Origin: Sediminicola arcticus
Lineage (GTDB): Bacteria > Bacteroidota > Bacteroidia > Flavobacteriales > Flavobacteriaceae
DNA length: 64,000 nucleotides
Reading direction: 5' to 3'
NCBI RefSeq assembly: GCF_040566695.1
Contig: NZ_JBEXAE010000006.1
Location: forward strand, 62,001 to 126,000
Part shown: piece after piece, positions 26,933-36,156 of the stretch
Layout: each line of letters starts with the position of its first letter
Position numbering within the stretch: the stretch's first letter is position 1
Program-made: the position numbers and the translations under genes
Notes under the pieces: generated by a model
What the model was told of the DNA's origin: nothing
Database searches by the model: none
Seen by the model: only the letters and a program-made list of their open reading frames with translations

Positions 26933-28074
26933 TTGCTGCAGATAGATTAAAATCAGTTGAAGAATACTACTTCTCCAAAAAATTAAGAGAGGTTAGAGGA
27001 TTGATGGCCGAAGGGAGGCCTATTATTAATATGGGAATAGGTAGCCCAGACCTTGCTCCTTCAAAGGAAGTTATTGAGGCTTTGCAGGAATCTGTGAATG
27101 GTGCCAATGCGCATCAATATCAAAGCTATCAGGGACTACCAGAATTGAGGGAGGCGTTTGCTTCATTTTATCACGCAAAATTTGGGGTCACTGTGAACCC
27201 GGCTAACGAGGTGTTGCCATTGATGGGATCTAAGGAAGGAATTATGCATATCAGCATGGCATTTTTGAACCCAGGGGATGAAGTATTGATTCCTAATCCA
27301 GGATATCCTACCTATTCTTCAGTCACCAATTTAGTAGGGGCCACACCCAGATATTATGATTTGGTGGCGAAAAATGAATGGTTTCCCAACTTAAAAGCAC
27401 TAGAAAAGCAAGATCTAACAAAAGTGAAAATTATGTGGACCAGTTACCCACATATGCCTACGGGTGCTACAGCATCTGAAGATCAGTTAGAAGATTTGGT
27501 AGCCTTTGCCAAGCGGAATAATATTCTTTTGGTAAATGACAATCCTTACAGTTTTGTGCTCAACCAAAGGCCTATCAGTATTTTAGGAGTGGAAGGTGCT
27601 ATGGAAGTAGCAATGGAACTAAATTCTTTAAGTAAGACCTTTAATATGGCCGGATGGCGTGTAGGGATGGTATTGGGTAGCAAGAATCATATAGATGAGG
27701 TTTTAAAGGTGAAGAGCAATATGGATTCTGGTATGTTTTATGGCATACAGAAAGGGGCAATTGCTGCACTCGAAAGTAGTGATGCTTGGTTTGACAAACT
27801 GACGCAAGTATATAGTTCCAGAAGAAATTTAGTTTTCCAATTGGCAGATAAGCTAAGCTGTACTTATGATGATCAAACTGCAGTGGGTATGTTTGTTTGG
27901 GCAAAATTACCTGCAGGTATAAGCTCAGCAGAAGCATTTATTGATGAGATATTATATGACAAGAATATATTTATAACCCCTGGGACCATTTTTGGAAGTA
28001 ATGGAGAAGGGTATATCAGGTTTTCACTTTGTGTTACAGAAGATAAAATTAAGGAAGCAATAAGTAGATTTTAA
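26929..28074 (+). CDS. Class I/II aminotransferase, probably aromatic
   Basis: 381 residues of a fold-type I PLP aminotransferase: NPGYPTYS (123-130), VNDNPYSF (202-209) and PLP lysine Lys236 in NSLSKTFNMAGWRVG. Sandwiched in an operon between prephenate dehydratase and prephenate dehydrogenase, it probably transaminates phenylpyruvate and hydroxyphenylpyruvate to Phe and Tyr, or prephenate to arogenate. The sequence alone does not separate it from aspartate or diaminopimelate aminotransferases. It starts within the pheA stop and ends 4 bp before tyrA, a tight unit. Confidence 0.88.
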   Translation: MIAADRLKSVEEYYFSKKLREVRGLMAEGRPIINMGIGSPDLAPSKEVIEALQESVNGANAHQYQSYQGLPELREAFASFYHAKFGVTVNPANEVLPLMGSKEGIMHISMAFLNPGDEVLIPNPGYPTYSSVTNLVGATPRYYDLVAKNEWFPNLKALEKQDLTKVKIMWTSYPHMPTGATASEDQLEDLVAFAKRNNILLVNDNPYSFVLNQRPISILGVEGAMEVAMELNSLSKTFNMAGWRVGMVLGSKNHIDEVLKVKSNMDSGMFYGIQKGAIAALESSDAWFDKLTQVYSSRRNLVFQLADKLSCTYDDQTAVGMFVWAKLPAGISSAEAFIDEILYDKNIFITPGTIFGSNGEGYIRFSLCVTEDKIKEAISRF

Positions 28075-28078
28075 AGAG

Positions 28079-28939
28079 ATGAACGTATTTATAATTGGTA
28101 TAGGATTAATCGGTGGTTCCATGGCCAAGGATATCAAAAATTTTGATCCAGAGGCAAAAATATATGGGATAGACACTAATGAGACCCATTTGGAAGAGGC
28201 ATTATCACTAGGTTTGATAGATTATAGTGCCACATACCAAGATTTGTCTATAGCAGATGTGGTCATTGTTTCTATTCCTGTTGATGTTATGGTTTCAGAG
28301 CTTCCCAAAGTGTTGGATGTCGTAAATGATGATGCAGTGGTGTTGGACGCAGGTTCTACAAAGGCTTTAATTTGCAGTACGCTGGAGCATCATCCTAAAA
28401 GGAGGAATTTCCTGGCATGCCATCCTATTGCTGGAACTGAGTTTTCAGGACCTTCGGCAGCTATTAATGGATTGTATGAAGGAAAAACGAATATAATTTG
28501 TGAGGTAGAAAAAACAGCTTTTAAGTTGCAGGAAAGAGCCTTAGAAATATTTCAAAAATTAGGAATGCGGATCCGGTATATGAATCCAGAAGCGCATGAC
28601 AAACATATTGCCTATGTCTCCCACCTGTCGCATATAAGTGCATTTATGTTAGGAAAAACGGTAATTGAAAAAGAAAAGAATGAGCGGGATATTTTTGACA
28701 TGGCTGGGAGTGGATTTGAAAGCACAGTGCGCTTGGCAAAAAGTTCTCCGGCAATGTGGACGCCAATTTTTAAGCAGAACAGAGAAAATGTAATTGAAAC
28801 TTTGGAAGAATATATCCTTAATTTGGAAGCTTTCAAGAAGATGATTGAAGAGGGTGATTACGAGGGCATTTATAACGAAATGAGTAGTACTAATAGAATT
28901 AAAGAAATACTGAACGGAATACCCCTAAATAAAAATTAG
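28079..28939 (+). CDS. tyrA: Prephenate dehydrogenase
   Basis: 286 residues. The NAD(P) motif GIGLIGGS is at residues 7-14, followed by VVSIPVD, LDAGSTK and CHPIAGTEFSGP, the dehydrogenase hallmarks, and the HLSHISAF helix. It decarboxylates prephenate oxidatively to hydroxyphenylpyruvate for tyrosine; arogenate dehydrogenase is possible. It has no fused mutase and no C-terminal ACT domain, so feedback would need other means, perhaps the operon's attenuator. It lies 4 bp after the aminotransferase and 10 bp before the DAHP synthase gene. Confidence 0.93.
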   Translation: MNVFIIGIGLIGGSMAKDIKNFDPEAKIYGIDTNETHLEEALSLGLIDYSATYQDLSIADVVIVSIPVDVMVSELPKVLDVVNDDAVVLDAGSTKALICSTLEHHPKRRNFLACHPIAGTEFSGPSAAINGLYEGKTNIICEVEKTAFKLQERALEIFQKLGMRIRYMNPEAHDKHIAYVSHLSHISAFMLGKTVIEKEKNERDIFDMAGSGFESTVRLAKSSPAMWTPIFKQNRENVIETLEEYILNLEAFKKMIEEGDYEGIYNEMSSTNRIKEILNGIPLNKN

Positions 28940-28949
28940 AATACAAAAA

Positions 28950-30032
28950 ATGGAAAATTCAAAACAAATGAGAACATGGTTGGACGATATGAAATTGGAC
29001 CATCCGTTAGTAATCGCTGGACCTTGTAGTGCGGAGACTGAAGAGCAAGTATTAAAAATTGCACATGAGTTAAAGGATAGTGATGTGAACTATTTCCGCG
29101 CAGGAATATGGAAGCCAAGGACCCGTCCAGGCATGTTTGAAGGTGTTGGGGCCATAGGCCTAAAGTGGTTGAAAAAAGTAAAAGAAGAAACGGGTATGAA
29201 AACTGCTACGGAAGTAGCTAATAAAGCCCATGTGGATTTAGCCTTGGAGCACGATGTAGATTTGCTTTGGATAGGGGCACGCTCAACCGTGAGTCCTTTT
29301 ATCATGCAGGAAATAGCAGATGCTTTGGAAGGCACCGATAAAATAGTATTGGTGAAAAACCCAATCAATCCAGATTTGTCACTTTGGCTGGGAGGCATCG
29401 AAAGATTATATACGGCCAACATTAAAAATTTGGGTGCAATCCACAGGGGTTTTTCCACGTACGAAAAGACGAAGTACAGAAATATTCCAGAGTGGCAATT
29501 GGCGATTGAATTTCAAAACAGATTTCCCGATTTGCCTTTAATCAATGATCCATCACACATTACAGGGAAGAGGGACATGATTTTTGATGTGTCACAAACT
29601 GCCTTGGATCTAAACTTCGATGGTTTAATGATAGAAACGCATTATGATCCTGATAATGCATGGAGTGATGCGGCACAGCAAGTGACACCAACGGTTTTGA
29701 AACAAATAATGAGGGATCTAAAAATTAGAAAAGAAACTAATTCAGAGGAGGATTATACCAAAGAGCTAAGCAATCTTAGGGCTCAGATAGACGTTATTGA
29801 TAATCAGTTGTTAGATATTTTAGGGAAAAGGATGAAAACTTCCGATGGCATTGGAGCCCTGAAAAAGAAGAAGAATGTTGCCGTTCTTCAGTCTACCAGA
29901 TGGAATGAAATTTTGGGCAAAATGATCTTGGAAGGAGAATCAAGAGGATTGAGTGAGGAGTTTGTGCTAAAAATGTTCAAGGCCATCCACCAGGAATCTA
30001 TTAACCATCAGGAAAAGATTATCAACGGGTAA
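28950..30032 (+). CDS. Bifunctional DAHP synthase / chorismate mutase
   Basis: 360 residues in two parts. Residues 1 to about 262 are a 3-deoxy-7-phosphoheptulonate synthase of the KDO8PS-like type (VIAGPCSAET, GIWKPRTRPG, EFQNRFPDLPLINDPSHITG). Residues about 270-355 are an AroQ-type chorismate mutase (LRAQIDVIDNQLLDILGKRM). It thus catalyses both the entry step of the shikimate pathway and the branch step to prephenate, which the three upstream enzymes use. The domain order, synthase first and mutase last, is common in Bacteroidota. As last gene it is followed by a strong terminator. Confidence 0.94.
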   Translation: MENSKQMRTWLDDMKLDHPLVIAGPCSAETEEQVLKIAHELKDSDVNYFRAGIWKPRTRPGMFEGVGAIGLKWLKKVKEETGMKTATEVANKAHVDLALEHDVDLLWIGARSTVSPFIMQEIADALEGTDKIVLVKNPINPDLSLWLGGIERLYTANIKNLGAIHRGFSTYEKTKYRNIPEWQLAIEFQNRFPDLPLINDPSHITGKRDMIFDVSQTALDLNFDGLMIETHYDPDNAWSDAAQQVTPTVLKQIMRDLKIRKETNSEEDYTKELSNLRAQIDVIDNQLLDILGKRMKTSDGIGALKKKKNVAVLQSTRWNEILGKMILEGESRGLSEEFVLKMFKAIHQESINHQEKIING

Positions 30033-30045
30033 TTTAAATTTGATA

Positions 30046-30081
30046 TAAAAAGAGCCCCGCACTTATGGCGGGGCTTTTTTA
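30046..30081. terminator. Bidirectional terminator after the aromatic operon
   Basis: AGCCCCGC (30053-30060) and GCGGGGCT (30068-30075) pair exactly, extended by flanking A and T runs. It separates the operon from the convergent gene on the minus strand. Confidence 0.92.
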
Positions 30082-30093
30082 TGTCTAAAAATA

Positions 30094-30534
30094 TTATTTT
30101 TTAAAGATGTATCGAGTTATAAAAATTCCTTGGCCATCACCTTTTCCGCCTTCACTTTCAACTCCACTGGTCACAAAGGCAAGTTCCCAACCTTCGGCAA
30201 CCATGGCATTTATTTTTGAGGTGATCAAAGCATCATTGGCGGCAATATTCTGGAAACGGATCCCTCCAATGTTGAAGAAGTTTAACAATTTTGTTTCTTC
30301 AAAATTCTTCACTCGAATCTCGCTACGATCTGACTTGTTTCTTGTATTGTCGTCTTCAGTTTGTTCACTTGTGTATTCCCTATAATCCTTTTCTTCGGTG
30401 GCACTGATAATTCTGGATCGTCCTAAACCGTTCGGTACGATTGATTCTACACTGGTGATTACCTTAAATTGTTGTGCACTTACTTCTGTTTTGGCCATAA
30501 GGACCAAACATGCGATTACCAATAGTTTATTCAT
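30094..30534 (-). CDS. Secreted protein of unknown function
   Basis: 146 residues with a signal peptide (LLVIACLVLMAKTEVSAQQ, cleavage after SA). The mature part has a charged middle (EEKDYREYTSEQTEDDNTRN) and a C-terminal segment INAMVAEGWELAFVTSG that recalls the xAEGWELV motif of DUF4177-like proteins; that resemblance is weak. I do not recognise the family. It stands alone, convergent with the aromatic operon, and the 105 bp between it and rsgA should hold both divergent promoters. Confidence 0.75.
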   Translation of the reverse strand: MNKLLVIACLVLMAKTEVSAQQFKVITSVESIVPNGLGRSRIISATEEKDYREYTSEQTEDDNTRNKSDRSEIRVKNFEETKLLNFFNIGGIRFQNIAANDALITSKINAMVAEGWELAFVTSGVESEGGKGDGQGIFITRYIFKK

Positions 30535-30639
30535 AATATATTAAATAGTTGGTTTATAATAGATTATGAAACGCCATAAATCCATGGGTAGTATAAAAGG
30601 AATGTCGTTTCTTTGTAAAAATTAAAACCGTAAAATTGA

Positions 30640-31590
30640 ATGTTAGGAATCGTTTATAAATCTACAGGGAGTTGGTATACCGTAAAGGCCAATGATGGTG
30701 AGTTTTATGAATGTAAGATAAAAGGAAAATTTAGGATCCAAGGGATCAAAAGCACCAATCCAATTGCTGTTGGGGATAAAGTAAATTTTGAGGTGGAGCA
30801 TATTGGAGATGAGACCATGGGCATCATCTCTGAAATTTCTGATAGAAAGAATTATATCGTCCGTAAATCTGTAAACCTCTCCAAACAGACCCATATTATT
30901 GCTTCTAATTTAGATCAGGTATTTCTTATGGTCACCCTGAACAATCCAACTACTTCCACCAGTTTTATAGATCGTTTTTTGGTTACCTCAGAAGCCTATC
31001 AGATCCCTGCCGTTATACTTTTTAATAAAATAGACACCTATGCCGAGGATGAATTGGGAGAGGTTAAATATATGGCAGCGGTTTACAGGGAAGTAGGGTA
31101 TACCTGTTTGGGTATTTCTGCTAAAACCGGAAAAAATGTGGAAGAGGTCAAAGAAATGATGAAGGGTAAAACCAGCATGTTTTCTGGCCATTCCGGTGTG
31201 GGTAAATCTACTTTGATCAATGCCATAGATAAGGACTTGGATCTGAAAACCGCGGCAATATCTCTACAACATCTACAAGGTCAGCATACCACTACTTTTG
31301 CTGAAATGTTCGATATGGATTTCGGAGCTAGGATCATAGACACTCCTGGAATAAAAGGATTTGGTATCGTAGACATGGAGAAAAGCGAGATCGGAAATTA
31401 TTTCCCAGAATTCTTCAAGTTAAAAAACCAGTGCAAATTTAATAATTGCCTTCATTTGGATGAGCCCAAATGCGCGGTAAAGGAGGCCTTAGATAATGAT
31501 GAGGTTTCTTGGAGTAGGTATAGAAGTTATGTGCAAATGGTAACCGGGGAAGAAGAAAATTACAGAACGGATATTCATAGTAAAAAATAA
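30640..31590 (+). CDS. rsgA: Ribosome small subunit-dependent GTPase A
   Basis: 316 residues with the circularly permuted GTPase order of RsgA: an N-terminal OB-fold, then G4 NKID, then G1 GHSGVGKST near 183-191, then G3 DTPGIKGF, and a C-terminal zinc knuckle CKFNNCLHLDEPKC. It acts late in 30S subunit assembly. Its stop is directly followed by the ATG of dtd, with no gap, so the two are probably co-translated. Confidence 0.95.
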   Translation: MLGIVYKSTGSWYTVKANDGEFYECKIKGKFRIQGIKSTNPIAVGDKVNFEVEHIGDETMGIISEISDRKNYIVRKSVNLSKQTHIIASNLDQVFLMVTLNNPTTSTSFIDRFLVTSEAYQIPAVILFNKIDTYAEDELGEVKYMAAVYREVGYTCLGISAKTGKNVEEVKEMMKGKTSMFSGHSGVGKSTLINAIDKDLDLKTAAISLQHLQGQHTTTFAEMFDMDFGARIIDTPGIKGFGIVDMEKSEIGNYFPEFFKLKNQCKFNNCLHLDEPKCAVKEALDNDEVSWSRYRSYVQMVTGEEENYRTDIHSKK

Positions 31591-32043
31591 ATGAGGGCTA
31601 TAGTACAAAGGGTCTCCAAAGCGAGTGTAACTGTTGACGGGGAAGTGATTTCTAAAATCGACAATGGCCTATTAATTTTATTGGGCATCGAGGACGCAGA
31701 TGAACAAGAAGATTTGGAATGGTTGTCTAGAAAAATTGTCAACCTGCGGATTTTTAACGATTCGGAAGGCGTAATGAACCAATCCCTAATTGAAAATGGT
31801 GGCAATGTCATTGTTGTGAGCCAATTTACCTTGCACGCTTCCACAAAAAAAGGGAATAGACCCTCCTATATCAAAGCTGCAAAACCAGTAGTAGCGATTC
31901 CCTTGTACGAAAAGTTTGTCACCCAAATGGAGCAGGATTTAGGACAAAAAGTTGGGACAGGCATATTTGGTGCAGATATGAAGGTGGAACTTGTTAATGA
32001 TGGTCCGGTGACCATTGCAATCGATACAAAAAATAAGGAATAA
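31591..32043 (+). CDS. dtd: D-aminoacyl-tRNA deacylase
   Basis: 150 residues, the full family length. The active-site motifs SQFTLHASTKKGNRPSY and the C-terminal NDGPVTIAID (the Gly-cisPro and GPV segments) are intact. It hydrolyses D-amino acids, and glycine on tRNA-Ala, from mischarged tRNAs. It starts right after rsgA and its TAA overlaps the next ATG by one base. Confidence 0.96.
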   Translation: MRAIVQRVSKASVTVDGEVISKIDNGLLILLGIEDADEQEDLEWLSRKIVNLRIFNDSEGVMNQSLIENGGNVIVVSQFTLHASTKKGNRPSYIKAAKPVVAIPLYEKFVTQMEQDLGQKVGTGIFGADMKVELVNDGPVTIAIDTKNKE

Positions 32044-32369
32044 TGAACATACAAAATTCACAAAAAGCGGTAGACGAGTGGATCAAGGCCCATGGGGTGC
32101 GTTATTTTAATGAGCTTACCAATATGGCTCAATTGACGGAAGAGGTTGGGGAAGTGGCTCGCATTATTGCTAGGCGTTATGGCGAACAAAGTGAAAAGGA
32201 ATCCGACAAGGATAAGGATCTCGGGGAGGAATTGGCAGATGTTCTTTTTGTGGTTCTGTGTTTGGCCAACCAAACAGGGATAGATTTGCAACAATCTTTT
32301 GATAAAAAGTTAGATCTCAAGACCAAGAGGGATCATGACCGCCATCATGGCAATGAAAAGCTGAAATAG
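32043..32369 (+). CDS. MazG-family nucleotide pyrophosphohydrolase
   Basis: 108 residues, a single MazG domain. The metal-binding EEVGEVARIIARR and the second helix pair LGEELADVLFVVLCLAN (EExxE and ExxD) are present. Such enzymes cleave non-canonical or surplus nucleoside triphosphates to monophosphates; the exact substrate is unknown. It is translationally coupled to dtd, so both could form a small quality-control unit, which is only an inference from position. Confidence 0.92.
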   Translation: MNIQNSQKAVDEWIKAHGVRYFNELTNMAQLTEEVGEVARIIARRYGEQSEKESDKDKDLGEELADVLFVVLCLANQTGIDLQQSFDKKLDLKTKRDHDRHHGNEKLK

Positions 32370-32467
32370 TTTTATATTCACGGTACATTTTTTCGGGATA
32401 CCTCAAGTCTACGGTCTACATTGACCATGGCCTATGGCAAACCCTAAATCTTTTAAATATTAGTATA

Positions 32468-33700
32468 TTGAGGCTACATCTATCTGCACCTGCGTCACGT
32501 AAAATAATAACGGGTATCAAAATTACCGGCTCCAAAAGTGAGTCCAATCGCTTATTGTTGTTACAGGCTTTGTTTTCAAATATTGAAATAGCTAACATTT
32601 CCAATTCGGATGACGCCCAAGTCATGCAGCAGGGTTTGAAAATCTCCGAAGGGGAAGTTGATATCCATCACGCTGGGACCGCCATGCGGTTTTTAACGGC
32701 CTATTTTTCTACTCAAGAGGGTAAGGAGGTTGTGCTTACAGGTTCTCAACGGATGACCGAAAGACCTATAAAGGTTTTGGTAGAGGCGCTAGAGAGCATA
32801 GGTGCTGATATTTATTATGTTAAAAATGAGGGATATCCCCCAATAAAAATTAAAGGGAAGACCCTTGAAAAACATAAAGTGAGCTTACCAGCTGATATCA
32901 GCAGTCAGTACATTTCTGCATTGTTATTGATTGCTCCCAGTCTAAAAAATGGCTTGGAGTTAGAATTAATGGGGATGATAACTTCCGTTCCCTATATTAA
33001 AATGACCTTGGCCTTATTATCACAAGCTGGGATAGAGAATTCTTTTGAAGGGAATACCATTGTGGTGAAACCTAAAAAGGTAGTTTCTAAAATGAAAATG
33101 GTAGTGGAGTCCGACTGGAGTTCAGCATCTTATTTTTACAGTATTGTGGCCCTTTGTGATGTGGGCACGGAAATCACCTTGTCTGCTTATAAAGAGGACA
33201 GTTTGCAAGGGGACAGTATTCTAGCGCAGATTTATACCCAATTTGGCGTGGAAACAATATTTGATGGCCATGAAATTTGCCTTAAAAAAAATAAAAATAT
33301 AACTAAGGGCTCATCCATAACCTTGGATCTGGCTAATGCCCCGGATATTGCTCAAACTATTGCTGTAACTTGTTTTGGGTTGGGAATGGCCTGTTACTTA
33401 GAAGGGCTACATACCTTAAAGATAAAGGAAACGGATAGGTTAGAAGCATTACAAACGGAATTGTCCAAGCTGGGTGCCTCCATTTCGGTAACCGATAAAT
33501 CACTGACATTGAAGACGTCACATGAAATCCAAAAAGATGTGGCCATAAACACCTATAATGACCATAGAATGGCGATGGCATTTGCCCCTTTGGCATTAAA
33601 ACAGAACCTCTTTATCAATAATGCGGAAGTGGTTTCCAAATCCTACCCCGACTTTTGGAACGATCTTAAAAAGTTACAATTCGGCATCAAAGAATCTTAA
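32468..33700 (+). CDS. aroA: 3-phosphoshikimate 1-carboxyvinyltransferase (EPSP synthase)
   Basis: 410 residues. Family motifs are GSKSESNRLL (21-30), AGTAMRFLTAYF, SSQYISALLL, KETDRLEAL and NDHRMAMAF. It makes EPSP from shikimate-3-phosphate and PEP. The start is TTG at 32468, required to keep the first beta strand (RLHLSAPAS); no ATG gives a full-length protein. It is separate from the aromatic operon at 26-30 kb and I see no leader peptide before it, so the attenuator should not control it. Confidence 0.93.
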   Translation: MRLHLSAPASRKIITGIKITGSKSESNRLLLLQALFSNIEIANISNSDDAQVMQQGLKISEGEVDIHHAGTAMRFLTAYFSTQEGKEVVLTGSQRMTERPIKVLVEALESIGADIYYVKNEGYPPIKIKGKTLEKHKVSLPADISSQYISALLLIAPSLKNGLELELMGMITSVPYIKMTLALLSQAGIENSFEGNTIVVKPKKVVSKMKMVVESDWSSASYFYSIVALCDVGTEITLSAYKEDSLQGDSILAQIYTQFGVETIFDGHEICLKKNKNITKGSSITLDLANAPDIAQTIAVTCFGLGMACYLEGLHTLKIKETDRLEALQTELSKLGASISVTDKSLTLKTSHEIQKDVAINTYNDHRMAMAFAPLALKQNLFINNAEVVSKSYPDFWNDLKKLQFGIKES

Positions 33701-33723
33701 TTTACATTTAAAGAGGCATTTAC

Positions 33724-33755
33724 TTGACAACGCCCCTTTCAGGGTTGTATATTTG
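33724..33755 (+). promoter_or_regulatory. Promoter for queA
   Basis: TTG at 33724-33726 and TATATTTG at 33748-33755, an exact TAnnTTTG match, are 21 bp apart, the best -33/-7 pair in the window. The start point would be near 33762, about 26 bases before the ATG. Confidence 0.7.
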
Positions 33756-33787
33756 CATCCGCTAAAAGCGTCACTAAAAAATTATCG

Positions 33788-34837
33788 ATGAAATTATCAC
33801 ATTTTAATTTTGAGCTTCCAAATGAATTATTGGCGGAATATCCTTCGGAAAATAGGGATGAGTCCAAATTGATGGTAGTTCATAGAGAGACTGGAAAAAT
33901 AGAGCATAAAATGTTTAAAGACCTGATCAATTATTTTGATGAGGACGATGTAATGGTGCTTAATAATACCAAGGTTTTTCCAGCCCGTTTATATGGGAAT
34001 AAAGAAAAGACCGGTGCTAGGATTGAAGTATTCTTGTTAAGGGAATTGAACGAAGAACAACGTCTCTGGGATGTTTTGGTGGACCCTGCGCGTAAAATAA
34101 GAATTGGAAATAAGCTTTATTTTGGTGATGATGAAAGCTTAGTCGCAGAAGTTATAGATAATACGACCTCTAGAGGTAGGACTTTACGTTTTTTATATGA
34201 CGGATCCTATACTGATTTTAGAAGGAAATTAAGGGAATTGGGAGAGACACCACTTCCTAAATATATCAAGAGAGCAGTAGAACCTGAAGACGAACAGCGT
34301 TACCAGACCATTTATGCCAAGCATGAGGGTGCGGTTGCGGCTCCAACTGCTGGTTTGCATTTTTCCAAGCACCTATTAAAACGATTGGAGATAAAGGGTA
34401 TAAAGTTTGCTGAGGTTACCTTGCACGTTGGTTTGGGAACTTTTAACCCTGTTGAGGTAGAAGATCTGTCCAAGCATAAAATGGATAGCGAAGAGCTCAT
34501 CATAGATGAGAAGTGTACGGAAATTGTGAACAACGCCAAGAAAAAAAAGCAAAGAGTCTGTGCCATAGGTACTACTGCGATGCGTGGATTGGAGAGCGCA
34601 GTATCATCCAACCATACATTAAATACATTTGATGGATGGACAAACAAATTTGTTTTTCCACCTTATGAATTCAGCATTGCAACAGCTATGGTCACCAATT
34701 TTCATTTACCTAAGTCAACCTTGTTGATGATGGTATCGGCATTTATGGGGCATGACCTAATGAAAAAAGCTTATAAGGAAGCCATCATGGATGGTTATAA
34801 GTTCTATTCCTACGGGGATGCTATGTTGATTATATAA
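33788..34837 (+). CDS. queA: tRNA preQ1 S-adenosylmethionine ribosyltransferase-isomerase
   Basis: 349 residues, the family length. Seen: the N-terminal FELPNELLAEYP, LNNTKVFPARL, VAAPTAGLHFS, TLHVGLGTF and the C-terminal NFHLPKSTLLMMVSAF. It transfers the ribosyl part of SAM to preQ1 at tRNA position 34 in queuosine synthesis. It has its own promoter and is followed by a terminator, so it is probably a single-gene unit. Confidence 0.96.
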   Translation: MKLSHFNFELPNELLAEYPSENRDESKLMVVHRETGKIEHKMFKDLINYFDEDDVMVLNNTKVFPARLYGNKEKTGARIEVFLLRELNEEQRLWDVLVDPARKIRIGNKLYFGDDESLVAEVIDNTTSRGRTLRFLYDGSYTDFRRKLRELGETPLPKYIKRAVEPEDEQRYQTIYAKHEGAVAAPTAGLHFSKHLLKRLEIKGIKFAEVTLHVGLGTFNPVEVEDLSKHKMDSEELIIDEKCTEIVNNAKKKKQRVCAIGTTAMRGLESAVSSNHTLNTFDGWTNKFVFPPYEFSIATAMVTNFHLPKSTLLMMVSAFMGHDLMKKAYKEAIMDGYKFYSYGDAMLII

Positions 34838-34858
34838 TTTTTTCATAAAGAATGGAGG

Positions 34859-34902
34859 TCCCGTCTTTTCCTTGCACTACTTAGGGATAGACGGGATTTT
34901 TT
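34859..34902 (+). terminator. Terminator after queA
   Basis: TCCCGTCT (34859-34866) and AGACGGGA (34889-34896) are exact complements with a 22-base loop, followed by a run of six T. Confidence 0.75.
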
Positions 34903-34926
34903 ATAAAATAGTATTGCTGCAAAGAA

Positions 34927-35970
34927 ATGGAAATGGTTAAAAAGAAAGACATACGGGCACTCACCAAGGAACAGCTAAGAGATTTCTTCGTTAGCGAAGG
35001 TGACATGGCGTTCAGAGGCAACCAAGTTTATGAATGGCTATGGCAGAAGGCGGCACATTCTTTTGAGGCTATGACCAACATTTCTAAAGAGACCCGCCAA
35101 ATGATGGAAGCTAATTTTGTGATCAACCACATTAAGGTAGACCAAATGCAGCGCAGTAGTGATGGGACCATTAAAAACGCTGTACGACTTCATGATGATC
35201 TTGTAGTAGAATCAGTTCTTATTCCCACAAAAACACGCACAACGGCCTGTGTTTCTAGTCAGGTGGGTTGTAGTTTAGATTGCAAATTCTGTGCTACGTC
35301 ACGTTTAAAACGTATGCGAAATTTAAATCCGGATGAGATTTATGATCAGGTGGTGGTCATAGATAATGAAAGCAGATTGTATTTTGATAGACCATTGAGC
35401 AATATTGTTTTTATGGGTATGGGAGAGCCTTTAATGAATTATAACAATGTTCTTAAGGCCATAGAAAAGATAACTTCTCCAGAAGGTTTGGGGATGTCGC
35501 CAAAAAGAATCACCGTTTCTACCTCTGGGGTTCCTAAAATGATTCGGAAAATGGCCGATGAGGAAGTGAAATTTAAGTTGGCAGTTTCCCTTCATTCGGC
35601 AATAGATGATATCCGAACTTCGATTATGCCCTTTAATGCCACATTTACCCTAGCCGATTTAAGGGAGTCCCTGCAATACTGGTATAGTAAAACCAAAAGC
35701 AGAATTACTTATGAATATGTGGTATGGGAAGGAATTAATGACCAACAGAAGGATGTGGATGCCCTTGTTGATTTTTGCAAATTTGCACCATCCAAGGTCA
35801 ATCTAATAGAGTACAATCCTATTGATGATGGGGAATTTCGTCAGGCTTCAAATAATGCGATTGAGCGTTATGTCCACACTTTAGAGCGAAATGGGATAAC
35901 GGTCACGGTGCGCAGGTCTAGGGGAAAGGATATTGATGCAGCTTGCGGTCAATTGGCCAATAAACAATAG
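34927..35970 (+). CDS. rlmN: 23S rRNA (adenine-2503-C2)-methyltransferase, dual-specificity RlmN
   Basis: 347 residues. The radical SAM motif CxxxCxxC is at C115, C119 and C122 in GCSLDCKFCATS; GMGEPLMNY and the C-terminal RSRGKDIDAACGQL with the methyl-carrying cysteine are present. It methylates A2503 of 23S rRNA and A37 of some tRNAs. ATG 34933 is an equally possible start. Neighbouring queA also modifies RNA but is separated by a terminator. Confidence 0.95.
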   Translation: MEMVKKKDIRALTKEQLRDFFVSEGDMAFRGNQVYEWLWQKAAHSFEAMTNISKETRQMMEANFVINHIKVDQMQRSSDGTIKNAVRLHDDLVVESVLIPTKTRTTACVSSQVGCSLDCKFCATSRLKRMRNLNPDEIYDQVVVIDNESRLYFDRPLSNIVFMGMGEPLMNYNNVLKAIEKITSPEGLGMSPKRITVSTSGVPKMIRKMADEEVKFKLAVSLHSAIDDIRTSIMPFNATFTLADLRESLQYWYSKTKSRITYEYVVWEGINDQQKDVDALVDFCKFAPSKVNLIEYNPIDDGEFRQASNNAIERYVHTLERNGITVTVRRSRGKDIDAACGQLANKQ

Positions 35971-36156
35971 CCCCGTAATTATCCTGCTAGGTATTATTTA
36001 GGGCTAAAAAGAATTGATTTAAGATCAATTGGTTGCAGATAACCGCCAATTTTCATTTTTTCTAACCGATTATCCAAGTTGTGGTGAAAGCCTTTTATTT
36101 TTACTTAATTTTACTGCGTCAAATCTATTCCAAACCAAATTGGAAAAAAATACTTT

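Noticed and set aside
36012..36030. AATTGAT/ATCAATT hairpin as terminator of rlmN
   Set aside because: The stem is AT-only apart from one pair and no T-run follows.
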